A stretch of 43,229 nucleotides of DNA from Candidatus Omnitrophota bacterium (GTDB lineage: Bacteria > Omnitrophota > Gorgyraeia > Gygaellales > Profunditerraquicolaceae). The position numbers were made by a program, and so were the translations under genes. The stretch spans positions 1-43,229 of the forward strand of contig JAUYBI010000029.1 of assembly GCA_030693145.1 (NCBI GenBank), given 5' to 3'. Numbering within the stretch: position 1 is the first letter of the stretch; every line of letters begins with the position of its first letter. A model generated the notes under the pieces. The model ran no database searches and was not told the origin of the DNA. It saw only the letters and a list, made by a program, of their open reading frames with translations. Shown one piece after another: positions 25,406 to 34,168 of the stretch.

Positions 25406-26787
25406 GGACACATACCTGCGGACAGCTTAAGGTCACCGATACGGGCAAACAGGTAACCCTCTGCGGTTGGGTGGCCAATCGGCGCGACCATGGTAAATTA
25501 ATTTTTATCGATATCCGCGACCGCTACGGCCTTACTCAGGCCGTTTTTATCCCCAAAGAATGCCCTGCCGATAGTTACGCGCAAGCAGGCCAATTAAGAA
25601 ACGAATTCGTAATTAAATTAAAAGGTTTGGTAAATAAGCGCCCCGCAGGCACAATTAATCCCAAGCTGGCTACCGGAGAAGTGGAAATTTTAGCGCAAGA
25701 ACTGGAAATACTAAATCCCAGTAATACTCCGCCCTTTGAAATCCAGGAGGATGTTGAAATAACCGAAGAGCTTCGCCTAAAATACCGCTACCTGGATTTA
25801 AGAAGAAATAAAGTTTTTAATAATTTGCTCTTAAGAAGTAATCTCTATAAAATTATCCGCCTCTACCTGGGAAGTAAAGACTTCATCGAATGTGAAACTC
25901 CCGTCCTTACTAAATCTACTCCGGAAGGCGCCCGGGACTATCTGGTTCCTTCGCGGGCAAATCTTGGCCAATTTTTTGCTTTACCGCAGTCTCCGCAATT
26001 ATTCAAACAGATACTGATGGTGGCTGGAATTGAAAAATATTATCAGATCGCTAAATGCTTCCGGGATGAGGATCTGCGCGCTGACCGCCAGCCGGAATTT
26101 ACCCAGTTGGATATTGAAATGTCTTTTATAAACGAAGAGGATATCTTTAGCTTAACTGAAGAGTTAATGAAATTAATCTTTAAGGAACTGAAAAATATCG
26201 ACATCGCTGTGCCTTTTACGCGTATCAGCTATCAGCAAGCGATGGAAAAATATAAATGCGACAAACCCGATTTACGGGAACAATTAAAAACAGAGTTTGC
26301 CTTCTGCTGGGTAGTGGATTTCCCGCTTTTCAAATTTAATACCGAAGAGAAACGTTGGGAAAGCGAACATCATCCTTTTACCTCTTTCGCCGCCGAAGAC
26401 CTGGAAAATTTAGAACTCGCCCCGGATAAAGTTAAATCCCGCTCTTACGATTTAGTTTTAAATGGGACGGAGCTGGGCTCAGGCTCAATCAGAATTCACC
26501 GCCAGGAAATCCAGGAAAAGATTTTTAATATTATCGGACTGGAAAAAGAAGAAATTCAGAAACGTTTTGGTTTTCTCCTGGAAGCTTTTCAATTCGGCGC
26601 GCCGCCGCACGGAGGAGTGGCTTTTGGATTAGACCGGCTCCTGGCTATACTCTCCGGGGAAACAAGTATCCGCGAGGTAATTACCTTTCCCAAAAACTCA
26701 AGCGCATCTTGCCCGTTAACCGGCGCGCCTTCGGATGTTGAAGATAAACAATTAAGAGAACTAGGAATAGCTATTAAAAGGAGGTAA
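25399..26787 (+). CDS. aspS: Aspartyl-tRNA synthetase without the GAD insertion domain
   Basis: Class II synthetase, with N-terminal OB anticodon-binding domain (VTLCGWVANRRDHG), motif 2 CFRDEDLRADRQPEFTQLD and motif 3 GGVAFGLDRLLAIL. It has 462 residues against about 590 for the bacterial type. The missing part is discrete: after ISYQQAMEKYKCDKPDLR the sequence passes within about ten residues to FCWVVDFPLF, so the GAD domain normally between those points is absent. The two joined motifs are well preserved and the frame is intact, so this is a compact enzyme rather than a broken gene. Whether it charges tRNA-Asp only or also tRNA-Asn is not decided. Confidence 0.95.
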   Translation: MLRTHTCGQLKVTDTGKQVTLCGWVANRRDHGKLIFIDIRDRYGLTQAVFIPKECPADSYAQAGQLRNEFVIKLKGLVNKRPAGTINPKLATGEVEILAQELEILNPSNTPPFEIQEDVEITEELRLKYRYLDLRRNKVFNNLLLRSNLYKIIRLYLGSKDFIECETPVLTKSTPEGARDYLVPSRANLGQFFALPQSPQLFKQILMVAGIEKYYQIAKCFRDEDLRADRQPEFTQLDIEMSFINEEDIFSLTEELMKLIFKELKNIDIAVPFTRISYQQAMEKYKCDKPDLREQLKTEFAFCWVVDFPLFKFNTEEKRWESEHHPFTSFAAEDLENLELAPDKVKSRSYDLVLNGTELGSGSIRIHRQEIQEKIFNIIGLEKEEIQKRFGFLLEAFQFGAPPHGGVAFGLDRLLAILSGETSIREVITFPKNSSASCPLTGAPSDVEDKQLRELGIAIKRR

Positions 26788-26792
26788 GTAAA

Positions 26793-27335
26793 ATGAACAG
26801 ATTTAGGCTAGCGGGAATTTGCGTATTAACATCAACTCTGGCACTATCCGGATGCGTGGCCAGGACCTACAATTTAACGCGCGATCGGGTTGACCAAGAA
26901 CTCTCTTCATCATCGGGCAATCGCGGTTACATCACCGGGCAAGCTCCGGAACCCGGGGAAAGAAAAGCCACCCGGACCACCAGAGTCTTTGAGGTAGAAC
27001 TGGGTTCATCGAATAAAACTAAAGCCCCTTGCCCGGCGGTTACTCCACTATCTAGGGATAGCTTCAATAGGCCCAGCATGGTTCAGGAAACACAAACTGA
27101 ACAAGCAAATTTAAATTCCGAACAATACACCGTAGCTAAAAATGATACTTTACAGAAAATCTCTAAAAAATTCTACGGAACAACTACGGGGTGGATGAAG
27201 ATTTATGAGGCAAATAAGGATGTTTTACGCGGGCCGAACAAACTTTATCCCGGCCAAGTTTTAAATATTCCTTCCGGCCCTAAGGTAAGCGCTAAGCATC
27301 GCAGGATGAAGGAGCCTAAGGAAAATTTAAAGTAA
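26793..27335 (+). CDS. LysM-domain lipoprotein
   Basis: 180-residue exported protein. A short signal peptide ends in the lipobox LSGC with Cys21 as the lipid-attachment site; the residue after Cys is Val, so outer-membrane sorting is plausible. Residues about 50-110 are low-complexity linker. A LysM domain (QYTVAKNDTLQKISKKFYG to KLYPGQVLNIP, about 110-160) binds peptidoglycan glycan strands. It likely links envelope layers or positions a cell-wall enzyme; no catalytic domain is present. Good ribosome-binding site AAGGAGGTAAG, 5 nt after aspS. Confidence 0.88.
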   Translation: MNRFRLAGICVLTSTLALSGCVARTYNLTRDRVDQELSSSSGNRGYITGQAPEPGERKATRTTRVFEVELGSSNKTKAPCPAVTPLSRDSFNRPSMVQETQTEQANLNSEQYTVAKNDTLQKISKKFYGTTTGWMKIYEANKDVLRGPNKLYPGQVLNIPSGPKVSAKHRRMKEPKENLK

Positions 27336-27364
27336 GCACTGCCTGGGTAAAATAATTCAAGCCT

Positions 27365-28672
27365 ATGAAAAAACTATTCCCTAAAACCAAACTTGTGCCG
27401 ATTGGAATATGCGTTTTCATGTTCCTTTTTAGCGAGATTATCCACCTAAACCTGGCAATCCCCTTCTTCTTAATCCTGCTTTATTTATGCTTTTACAAAA
27501 AATTTACTAAAATTAAACATGCCCGCCTGCCGGCTTTAACTTTTCTTTTTCTAATTTCATTCTGCCTGGGTTATTTTTTAATTAGGCAGGGATTATCAAT
27601 TTATTTTATCCCGGTGGCGATCATTCCCATGCTCAGCGTGCTGCTATTTAATAATCTGGAGGTGGCTTATTTCTTGTCACTGGGAACCTGCATCTCCCTG
27701 GCCGCTTTAAGCCCGGAGCCATTTAAGGCCTGGTTTATTTTGATGACCTCTTGCGTCTGCGCGATACAATTAGTAAACAAGGCCCGTAAACGGGCCCAGG
27801 TTATTCAAGCCGGGATTATTGCCGGCATCCTGCAATTAGTCAGCTTAATACTCTTAGAACATCTCATGCTTAATCAGGCGCAAAGATACCTAATAATTTT
27901 AATTAATGGTTTGCTTTCCGGGGTGATCACTTTGGGGATCCTGCCCTTCTTTGAATATATCCTGCAGACCGTAACCAACATCAGCCTGTTAGAGCTGGCA
28001 GATTTTAATCATCCCATCTTACAGCGGATGATCCTGGAAGCACCGGGTACCTATCACCACAGCCTGGTTGTCGGCAATCTTTCCGATACCGCCTGCTCCG
28101 TGGTGGATGCCAACGGCCTTTTAGCCAGAATCGGCGCGTACTACCATGATATCGGTAAACTGCAAAAACCAGAGTATTTTATCGAAAATCAGGATATCAA
28201 AAAGAACGCCCATGACGAACTTACTCCGACGATGAGTAAGTTAATTATCATGAACCATGTTAAGGAGGGCTTAGAGCTGGCTAAAAAATACTCCTTAAGC
28301 CCCATACTCTGGGATTTTATCCAACAACACCACGGCAGCAGCCTGGTTTATTATTTTTACCGAAGAGCATTGGAGGGCAAGGAAGAAAACCAGGAAGTGG
28401 CCGAGGAAGGTTTCCGTTATCCCGGCCCAAAACCCAACACCAAAGAAACCGCCATCGTATTATTAGCGGATTCCGTAGAGGCAGCCACGCGCAGCTTAAA
28501 AGATCCCACTCCGGACAAGATCGAAGAAACAGTACGCAAGGTAATCAACAATAAATTTATCGATGGGCAGCTTGATGAATGCGAGCTTACCTTAAAGGAT
28601 ATCGAAAAAATATCCAGCGTTTTTAGTAAAATATTAAGCGGCATCTACCATAGCCGGGTTAATTACTCTTGA
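27365..28672 (+). CDS. PgpH/YqfF-like membrane HD hydrolase, short form
   Basis: 435 residues: about seven hydrophobic segments in residues 10-205, then a cytoplasmic HD domain with EAPGTYHHSLVVGNL, YYHDIGKLQKPEYF (His261-Asp262) and HHGSSL. This is the 7TM-HD arrangement of PgpH-type c-di-AMP phosphodiesterases, which normally have a large extracytoplasmic sensor domain and about 700-800 residues. That N-terminal sensor is absent here. It directly precedes ybeY, as is common for this family. c-di-AMP hydrolysis is the best guess from family; the substrate is not proved by sequence. Confidence 0.88.
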   Translation: MKKLFPKTKLVPIGICVFMFLFSEIIHLNLAIPFFLILLYLCFYKKFTKIKHARLPALTFLFLISFCLGYFLIRQGLSIYFIPVAIIPMLSVLLFNNLEVAYFLSLGTCISLAALSPEPFKAWFILMTSCVCAIQLVNKARKRAQVIQAGIIAGILQLVSLILLEHLMLNQAQRYLIILINGLLSGVITLGILPFFEYILQTVTNISLLELADFNHPILQRMILEAPGTYHHSLVVGNLSDTACSVVDANGLLARIGAYYHDIGKLQKPEYFIENQDIKKNAHDELTPTMSKLIIMNHVKEGLELAKKYSLSPILWDFIQQHHGSSLVYYFYRRALEGKEENQEVAEEGFRYPGPKPNTKETAIVLLADSVEAATRSLKDPTPDKIEETVRKVINNKFIDGQLDECELTLKDIEKISSVFSKILSGIYHSRVNYS

Positions 28673-28679
28673 AAAACAG

Positions 28680-29096
28680 GTGAAAATAACTCTTCAGAAC
28701 CTGCAAAAAAAGGTTCCTGTCCAAACCGGAAAAATAAAAAAATTAATCCTTAAAGTCCTTAAAGGTGAAAAGGTAAAAGAGTCCGGATGGATCAACCTTT
28801 GTTTTGTAGATAATCCGCAGATTAAAAAATTTAACGCTAAATTCCTTAAAACCAGCGGCGCAACTGATGTTTTGGCTTTTAATCTCAGCGATAAAAAAGA
28901 AAAAAACATTATTTTGGCGGATATTATGATTTCGGCGCAGGCCGCTTCAAAACAGGCGCGTAGCTTTAAAACTACCCCGGATTATGAATTATCACTTTAT
29001 GCGGTACACGGTATACTGCACATTTTAGGGTTTGGCGACCGGACGGAGAGCCAGATAAAACTGATGCGTAAAAAAGAAAGCCAATATGTCGATTGA
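28680..29096 (+). CDS. ybeY: Endoribonuclease YbeY
   Basis: rRNA-maturation and ribosome quality-control metalloendonuclease. 138 residues, with LCFVDNPQIKKFNAKF early and ATDVLAFNL before the metal site. The signature HGxLHxxGxxH reads HGILHILGFGD: two histidines are kept and the third ligand is aspartate. Asp serves as the third zinc ligand in some zincin-type sites, so activity may be kept. GTG start at 28680; 7 nt after the HD gene and overlapping recO by 11 nt. The order HD gene, ybeY, recO resembles the common Firmicutes pgpH-ybeY-era-recO order, with era missing. Confidence 0.92.
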   Translation: MKITLQNLQKKVPVQTGKIKKLILKVLKGEKVKESGWINLCFVDNPQIKKFNAKFLKTSGATDVLAFNLSDKKEKNIILADIMISAQAASKQARSFKTTPDYELSLYAVHGILHILGFGDRTESQIKLMRKKESQYVD

Positions 29097-29844
29097 TCGA
29101 GCGGTAGGGTTAGTTTTAAACAAGAGGGACTTACGCGAGACTTCCTTAATTGTGGATTTTTACACCAAAGAATTCGGAAAAATATGCGGGATAGTTAAAG
29201 GTATCCGCACCGATCCGAAAAAGTTCGCTTCAAATTTAGAGCTTTTTTCCCTAAATGAAATTATCTTCTACAGAAAAACACACTCCAGCTTCCACTTAGT
29301 AAGCCAGGCAGATAAACTAGATAACTTTACCCGCATCAGGCAAAATATCGAGCGAACCACTATTGCGGGTTTTATGATGGAAATGGTCTCCTCCATCATG
29401 CAGCTTGAAGATAAAAATGAAGAGATCTTTAATTTAACATTGGCCAGCCTCAAAGAATTGGAAACCAACTATAGCCCGGAAAAAATTGCCACAATATTTA
29501 AAATTAAAATGCTCAGCCTTTCAGGATTTAAACCGCATTTCGATTCCTGCGTAAGCTGCCTGGATAAGATTATGGGGCAATCCAAGTTCAGCCTTTCTTT
29601 AGGCGGACTGCTTTGTCCGCATTGTATGCCCAAAGACCCTGCGAGCCGCTCGATATTCCGGGGGACCATCGCTACGGTCTTGCATATCGAAAAAAGCAGC
29701 TTTAACAGCTCCTTAAGCCTGGGGATGAACCCTCAGATAAAAAAAGAATTGGATTTGATCCTGAATGCTTTTTTGAATTTTCACCTTGGCCGAGAACTAA
29801 AATCTCAGAAGCTGATTAATAAATTAGAGGTTGCTGTTGGATAA
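29086..29844 (+). CDS. recO: DNA repair protein RecO
   Basis: Loads RecA on SSB-coated DNA in the RecFOR pathway and anneals strands. 252 residues: N-terminal OB fold (GLVLNKRDLRETSLIVDFYTKEFG...), central helical domain, and a C4 zinc finger with CVSC and CPHC around residues 160-185. ATG 29086 lies within the ybeY end. Last gene before a MITE-like element. Confidence 0.93.
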   Translation: MSIDRAVGLVLNKRDLRETSLIVDFYTKEFGKICGIVKGIRTDPKKFASNLELFSLNEIIFYRKTHSSFHLVSQADKLDNFTRIRQNIERTTIAGFMMEMVSSIMQLEDKNEEIFNLTLASLKELETNYSPEKIATIFKIKMLSLSGFKPHFDSCVSCLDKIMGQSKFSLSLGGLLCPHCMPKDPASRSIFRGTIATVLHIEKSSFNSSLSLGMNPQIKKELDLILNAFLNFHLGRELKSQKLINKLEVAVG

Positions 29845-29858
29845 AACACTTTTAATAA

Positions 29859-30000
29859 TAGTGTAACAAACCTTGTTGACTTTTTACAGTAGGGGAGGTT
29901 TAAACCTCCCCTACAGCTTATTAACAATAGTAGGGTGGGTTTAAACCCACCCTACTGTAATTGATAATTAATAAAAGTCAGCGGAGTTTGTTTTAATGTC
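29859..30000. repeat. MITE-like element with two GTTTAAAC palindromes
   Basis: Imperfect outer arms (GTAACAAACCTTGTTGACTTTT on the left; AAAAGTCAGCGGAGTTTGTT and AATGTC on the right) enclose palindromes at 29889-29914 (GTAGGGGAGGTTT arms) and 29929-29956 (AGTAGGGTGGGTTT arms). It fills the gap between recO and panE. No promoter for panE is clear within it. Confidence 0.8.
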
Positions 30001-30019
30001 CTTTTAATTGGGAGGTTAA

Positions 30020-30949
30020 ATGAAAATTGTCGTTGTGGGCCCGGGAGCAATCGGGTGTCTTTTCGCGGCATATCTCGCAAAATCAAAAGAAGAGATTTGG
30101 CTTCTAGATAAAAATAAGGAACGCGCTGCCAAGATTAATGAGTGCGGAATCTCTCTGGAAGGCGCCAGCGGCTCCTGGCAAGTGAAAGTAAAGGCTACTG
30201 CTAACCCTGCCGATATTGGAAAAACGGATTTAATAATTATTTGCGTGAAATCATTTCATACCAAATTAACCATTGAACAGATTAAGCCGCTTTTAAGCGA
30301 TGAGACTAAAATTTTAACCCTGCAAAATGGAATCGGCAACGTTGAAATTATTTCAGAGTTGACCGGTGAAGAAAGAGTGATTGCCGGCATAACCAACGAA
30401 GGCGCGACTTTAATCGATACCGGTAAAATTCGCCACGCCGGGCGCGGTGAAACGATTATTGGAACGATTGACGGCAAAACCCCGGTCCAAATGCGCGCTA
30501 TCCGCGAGCTTTTGAACAAAGCCGGCTTTGAATGCAAAATGTCACGCGATATAAAAAGCCTGCTCTGGAGTAAATTAATTATTAATGTTGGAATTAATGC
30601 TTTGTCCGCAATTACGCGCCTGCCCAATGGAAAACTCATAGAATACGAAGGCACCAGAAGAATCTTGAGGGATGCGGTCACGGAAGCCGCGCGCATTGCC
30701 AAGAGAAAACGTATAAAATTAATTTTTGATGATCCGTTGGCCAAGGTGGAAGCAGTTTGTGAGGGCACGCAGGGCAATCTTTCTTCAATGCTTCAGGATG
30801 TATTAAGAAAAAAACGCACAGAGGCCGACTTCATTAACGGAGTAATTGTGCGGCTGGGGCAAGAGTTGGGTATTGATGTGCCCACCAATAAGTTCCTTCT
30901 CGATTTAGTTAAAACCATTGAATCCAGCTACGCACAATCAGCGCAATAA
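30020..30949 (+). CDS. panE: 2-dehydropantoate 2-reductase
   Basis: NADPH-dependent reduction of ketopantoate to pantoate. 309 residues. GPGAIGCLFAAYLAK is the nucleotide-binding start, ICVKSFHT the usual VKxxxT motif with the substrate lysine, LQNGIGN the next family block, and LWSKLIINVGINALSAI holds the catalytic lysine and asparagine in the C-terminal helical domain. Ribosome-binding site GGGAGGT precedes ATG 30020. panB, acting one step earlier, is three genes downstream, so this segment may be a loose pantothenate operon. A distant homologue acting on another 2-keto acid is less likely. Confidence 0.9.
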   Translation: MKIVVVGPGAIGCLFAAYLAKSKEEIWLLDKNKERAAKINECGISLEGASGSWQVKVKATANPADIGKTDLIIICVKSFHTKLTIEQIKPLLSDETKILTLQNGIGNVEIISELTGEERVIAGITNEGATLIDTGKIRHAGRGETIIGTIDGKTPVQMRAIRELLNKAGFECKMSRDIKSLLWSKLIINVGINALSAITRLPNGKLIEYEGTRRILRDAVTEAARIAKRKRIKLIFDDPLAKVEAVCEGTQGNLSSMLQDVLRKKRTEADFINGVIVRLGQELGIDVPTNKFLLDLVKTIESSYAQSAQ

Positions 30950-30970
30950 ACTTAAAAAACTTTTAAACGC

Positions 30971-31933
30971 ATGGCTTTTAGCGCGAAAACACGCAAGTTT
31001 TTAGTTGCTTTTTTAATCACCGCATGGTCTATTGCTTTAATTTATTCTGCCCTGCATTCTCATCCGCCAAAATTCCCGCTAAAAGCAAAACGACTTTACC
31101 ATGACAATCGCCTTTTAATGGGCACATTTTGGGAAGTAACCTCGCCGAATAAACAAGCCAGCGGGATTGTTTTTTCAGAAGCCAGCTCAATTGAACAACT
31201 GCTGAGTAAATATATCCCGGCCAGCGAAATCTCCCGGCTTAATCGTTTAGGAAAATTAAAAGTAAGCGCGGATACGTTTTATATTATAAAAAAATCACTG
31301 GAATACTACCGCCAAACTCAGGGGGCTTTTGACATTACCGTTGCCCCTTTAGTTGACCTTTGGGGATTCACCAACCAAAATTTCCAGGAACCTGGCGCTG
31401 ATAAAATCCGCGCGGTTTTAAATCTGGTGGGAAGTGATAAAATTATTTTACATGAAAAAGATAATGTGGTAGAATTCAAACTTCCGGGAATGAAGATTGA
31501 CCTGGGGGCAATTGCCAAAGGGTTTGCCCTGGATTGCGCAGTCAAAAAATTAAAGGAGAACAATGTTCATAGCTGCCTGATTAACGCCGGAGGGCAAATT
31601 TATGCCTTAGGAGATAACTTCGGGCAAAGCTGGAAGATCGCCATCCAAGGAGCGCGTAAACCTGAAATTACAGGAATACTGAAGCTAAAAAATAAATCCG
31701 CATCTACCAGCGGCAATTACGAACAATTTTTTTTAAAAGCAGGAACGCGCTACTGCCATATTATAAACCCAAAGACCGGTTACCCTGTTAATTCCGGTAT
31801 CACTTCTGTAACGATAATTGATGATAGCGGCTTAACCGCTGATGTTTTATCTACAGCTGTTTTTGTCCTGGGAAAAGACGGGGAAAAAATACTGAAAAAC
31901 AAATTCCCTAGAACCAGGTTTTATATCAAATAA
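30971..31933 (+). CDS. apbE: FAD:protein FMN transferase (ApbE)
   Basis: Attaches FMN covalently to threonine or serine of flavoproteins such as RNF or NQR subunits, outside the cytoplasmic membrane. 320 residues with an N-terminal hydrophobic segment (about residues 10-27), which could be a signal anchor. Family marks are LLMGTFWEVT, DLGAIAKGFALD, INAGGQIYALG, STSGNYEQFF and HIINPKTGYPVNSG, with the metal-binding DDSGLTADVLSTA near the end. Its presence hints at an RNF- or NQR-like complex elsewhere in the genome; no target protein is seen here. Starts 21 nt after panE. Confidence 0.93.
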   Translation: MAFSAKTRKFLVAFLITAWSIALIYSALHSHPPKFPLKAKRLYHDNRLLMGTFWEVTSPNKQASGIVFSEASSIEQLLSKYIPASEISRLNRLGKLKVSADTFYIIKKSLEYYRQTQGAFDITVAPLVDLWGFTNQNFQEPGADKIRAVLNLVGSDKIILHEKDNVVEFKLPGMKIDLGAIAKGFALDCAVKKLKENNVHSCLINAGGQIYALGDNFGQSWKIAIQGARKPEITGILKLKNKSASTSGNYEQFFLKAGTRYCHIINPKTGYPVNSGITSVTIIDDSGLTADVLSTAVFVLGKDGEKILKNKFPRTRFYIK

Positions 31934-31938
31934 AGAAA

Positions 31939-33342
31939 ATGGTAATGAAAAACGGAAACCACAAATCTTTGAGCGTCTTTTCCTTGTTCCTTCCGGAAAT
32001 CAAAGAACTGCTGGAAACAAAAGATTTTATCGGAGTAAAAAACCTCGCCAAGGCAATCAACTCCATGGACTTAGCTGAAGGGTGGAGGAGCTTAGAGCCC
32101 AATATGAAGATTATCATCTTTAAATTACTGGGCACAAAAAAATCAGTTGAACTTTTCGAGAACCTTCCCTTTAACGAACAAACCCATATAATCAATAACC
32201 TTGATAATCAGGAAGTAGGCCAGATTATAAATGATATGGCTCCTGACGAACGCGCTGACCTTTTTAAAGAATTGCCAAAAAAAGTTTTCCGCAAACTTTT
32301 CCTTCTTGTCAGCAAAGAACATGCCATAAATATCAAAGAACTTATGGATTTTAAAGAAGGCACTGCCGGCAGCCTGATGACCACGCAGTTAGTAGAACTA
32401 AAAAAAGATATGACTGCTAAACAAGCGCTCCTGCACATACAGGAAAACCTGCGCACTGACTATAGAGAAAATATCTATTCACTTTTTGTAACCGACGAAA
32501 ACCACAAACTTAGCGGAGTAATCCCATTACAGGAATTGCTTAAAGCCCCTCCGGACATAGCAATAAGAGATGTCATGATCCGAGCGGAATTAATTAAAGT
32601 TGATGTTGATGCAGATACTATTGATGTTTCTCTGTTGTTTAAAAAATATGATCTCTTTGACGCACCAGTGGTAGATAAAAATAATACCCTAATCGGAATA
32701 ATCACCGTTGACGACATCGTTGAAAGAATAGAAAAGCAAGCCACAAAAGAATTCTACGAAATCGGAAAGATGAGCCCGAAAGGCGGTGAAATAATTAGCT
32801 ATGACAAGGCCACAACGCTAGATCTGATAAAAAGAAGGTCAGGGTGGTTAATTCTACTGCTTATTTTTGATTTTCTTACCGGCACAGTGCTTAAAAACTT
32901 TGAAGCTACGCTTAGCTCTGTCGTGGCATTGACATTCTTCATCCCGATGCTACTTGATACCGGAGGAAACGCCGGGGCGCAGACATCGATTACGATTATT
33001 AGAGGCCTGGCAACCGGAGATGTAAACCTTAAGAATATGGTGCGGGTAATCCGCCTGGAATTTAAAACCGCGCTTTTCATGAGCCTAATCGTAGGAGCTG
33101 TTGCCTTCGGCAGGGCATTCTTACTGCAAAAAGATTTTGCTTTGGCAGGGGTAGTAGGTATTACTATGCTCCTCATCACATTATTGGCAATCGCCACAGG
33201 CGTATTCCTGCCGCTGTTTTCTAAAAAAGTCGGCCTTGACCCGGCTGTACTTGCCGGCCCGATAACTACCAGTATTGTAGATGTAGTCGGCTTAATTATT
33301 TACTTTAAGATCGCCCAGATGCTTATCCCTGGATTAAGGTAA
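31939..33342 (+). CDS. mgtE: Magnesium transporter MgtE
   Basis: Mg2+ channel, 467 residues. N-terminal helical MgtE_N domain (about 30-140, with superhelical repeats such as LFENLPFNEQTHIINNL), two CBS domains (140-270, ending VDDIVERI) that sense Mg2+, then five membrane helices (about 300-465). PMLLDTGGNAGAQTS is the pore signature, and the late GLDPAVLAGPITTSIVD motif is also kept. 5 nt after apbE. ATG 31945 two codons in is an alternative start. Confidence 0.96.
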   Translation: MVMKNGNHKSLSVFSLFLPEIKELLETKDFIGVKNLAKAINSMDLAEGWRSLEPNMKIIIFKLLGTKKSVELFENLPFNEQTHIINNLDNQEVGQIINDMAPDERADLFKELPKKVFRKLFLLVSKEHAINIKELMDFKEGTAGSLMTTQLVELKKDMTAKQALLHIQENLRTDYRENIYSLFVTDENHKLSGVIPLQELLKAPPDIAIRDVMIRAELIKVDVDADTIDVSLLFKKYDLFDAPVVDKNNTLIGIITVDDIVERIEKQATKEFYEIGKMSPKGGEIISYDKATTLDLIKRRSGWLILLLIFDFLTGTVLKNFEATLSSVVALTFFIPMLLDTGGNAGAQTSITIIRGLATGDVNLKNMVRVIRLEFKTALFMSLIVGAVAFGRAFLLQKDFALAGVVGITMLLITLLAIATGVFLPLFSKKVGLDPAVLAGPITTSIVDVVGLIIYFKIAQMLIPGLR

Positions 33343-33343
33343 A

Positions 33344-34168
33344 ATGAACACTGTAGAAATAATCGCTTTAAAAAACAAACGAAAAATAACTATGCTGACT
33401 GCCTATGATTATCCCATAGCTAGCCTGGTGGATAAAGCCGGGATTGACATAATCTTAGTCGGTGACTCTTTAGCCAATGTCGTTTTAGGGCTGGAATCCA
33501 CCACCCAAGTGGGAATGCCGGAAATGCTGCACCATGCCAAAGCGGTAAACCGAGGGGTAAAAAACGCCCTGCTGGTCGGCGATATGCCGTATAGCGCTTA
33601 TCAACTCAACCCCGATGAAAGCCTGGCCAACGCCCAAAGATTTATCGTTGAGGCTGGCTGCCAGGCAGTTAAGCTTGAATGGTTTGATAATTGCCTGCAG
33701 GTAACTGAACAAATTATCCAGGCGGGGATCCCGGTGATGGGCCATATCGGCTTAACCCCGCAAACCGCGGATAAAATTGGGGGTTTTAAGTGCCAGGGAA
33801 AAGATGCCCAGGCCGCTAAGCGCTTAATTGACCAGGCCAAAGAGCTGGAAAAGAAAGGATGCTTTGCTATAGTCCTGGAGTGCCTGCCGGATAAAATTGC
33901 CGAACTGATTACTAAAGAAATAAAGATTCCCACCATTGGTATCGGCTCCGGAATTCATTGTGACGGACAGGTGTTAGTAATTAATGACCTGCTCGGTTTA
34001 TTTGAGCGTTATACCCCAAAATTTGTTAAAAAATACGCCAATCTTTCCGGCGTAATATTAGAGGCTGTTGAGAATTTTAAAAATGAGGTGCTTCAGGAAA
34101 AATTTCCCGCTCCCGAGCATTCTTTTACCATTAAAGAAGAGGAGCTAAAGAAAATCCATGGCTGCTAA
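33344..34168 (+). CDS. panB: 3-methyl-2-oxobutanoate hydroxymethyltransferase
   Basis: Adds a hydroxymethyl group from methylene-tetrahydrofolate to ketoisovalerate, the committed step to pantothenate. 274 residues. MLTAYDYPIASLVDKAG, ILVGDSLANVVLG (metal-binding Asp), GDMPYSAYQ, and GHIGLTPQ are family blocks; VKLEWFD and CDGQVLVINDLLGL follow. The GIGSG substrate loop is present. Starts 1 nt past mgtE; its end overlaps the next gene by 11 nt. panC is not in the window. Confidence 0.95.
   Translation: MNTVEIIALKNKRKITMLTAYDYPIASLVDKAGIDIILVGDSLANVVLGLESTTQVGMPEMLHHAKAVNRGVKNALLVGDMPYSAYQLNPDESLANAQRFIVEAGCQAVKLEWFDNCLQVTEQIIQAGIPVMGHIGLTPQTADKIGGFKCQGKDAQAAKRLIDQAKELEKKGCFAIVLECLPDKIAELITKEIKIPTIGIGSGIHCDGQVLVINDLLGLFERYTPKFVKKYANLSGVILEAVENFKNEVLQEKFPAPEHSFTIKEEELKKIHGC

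Noticed and set aside
26244-26330. A sequencing deletion that removed the GAD part of aspS
   Set aside because: The frame is open throughout and both flanking motifs are intact at a sensible domain boundary, which random error would rarely give.
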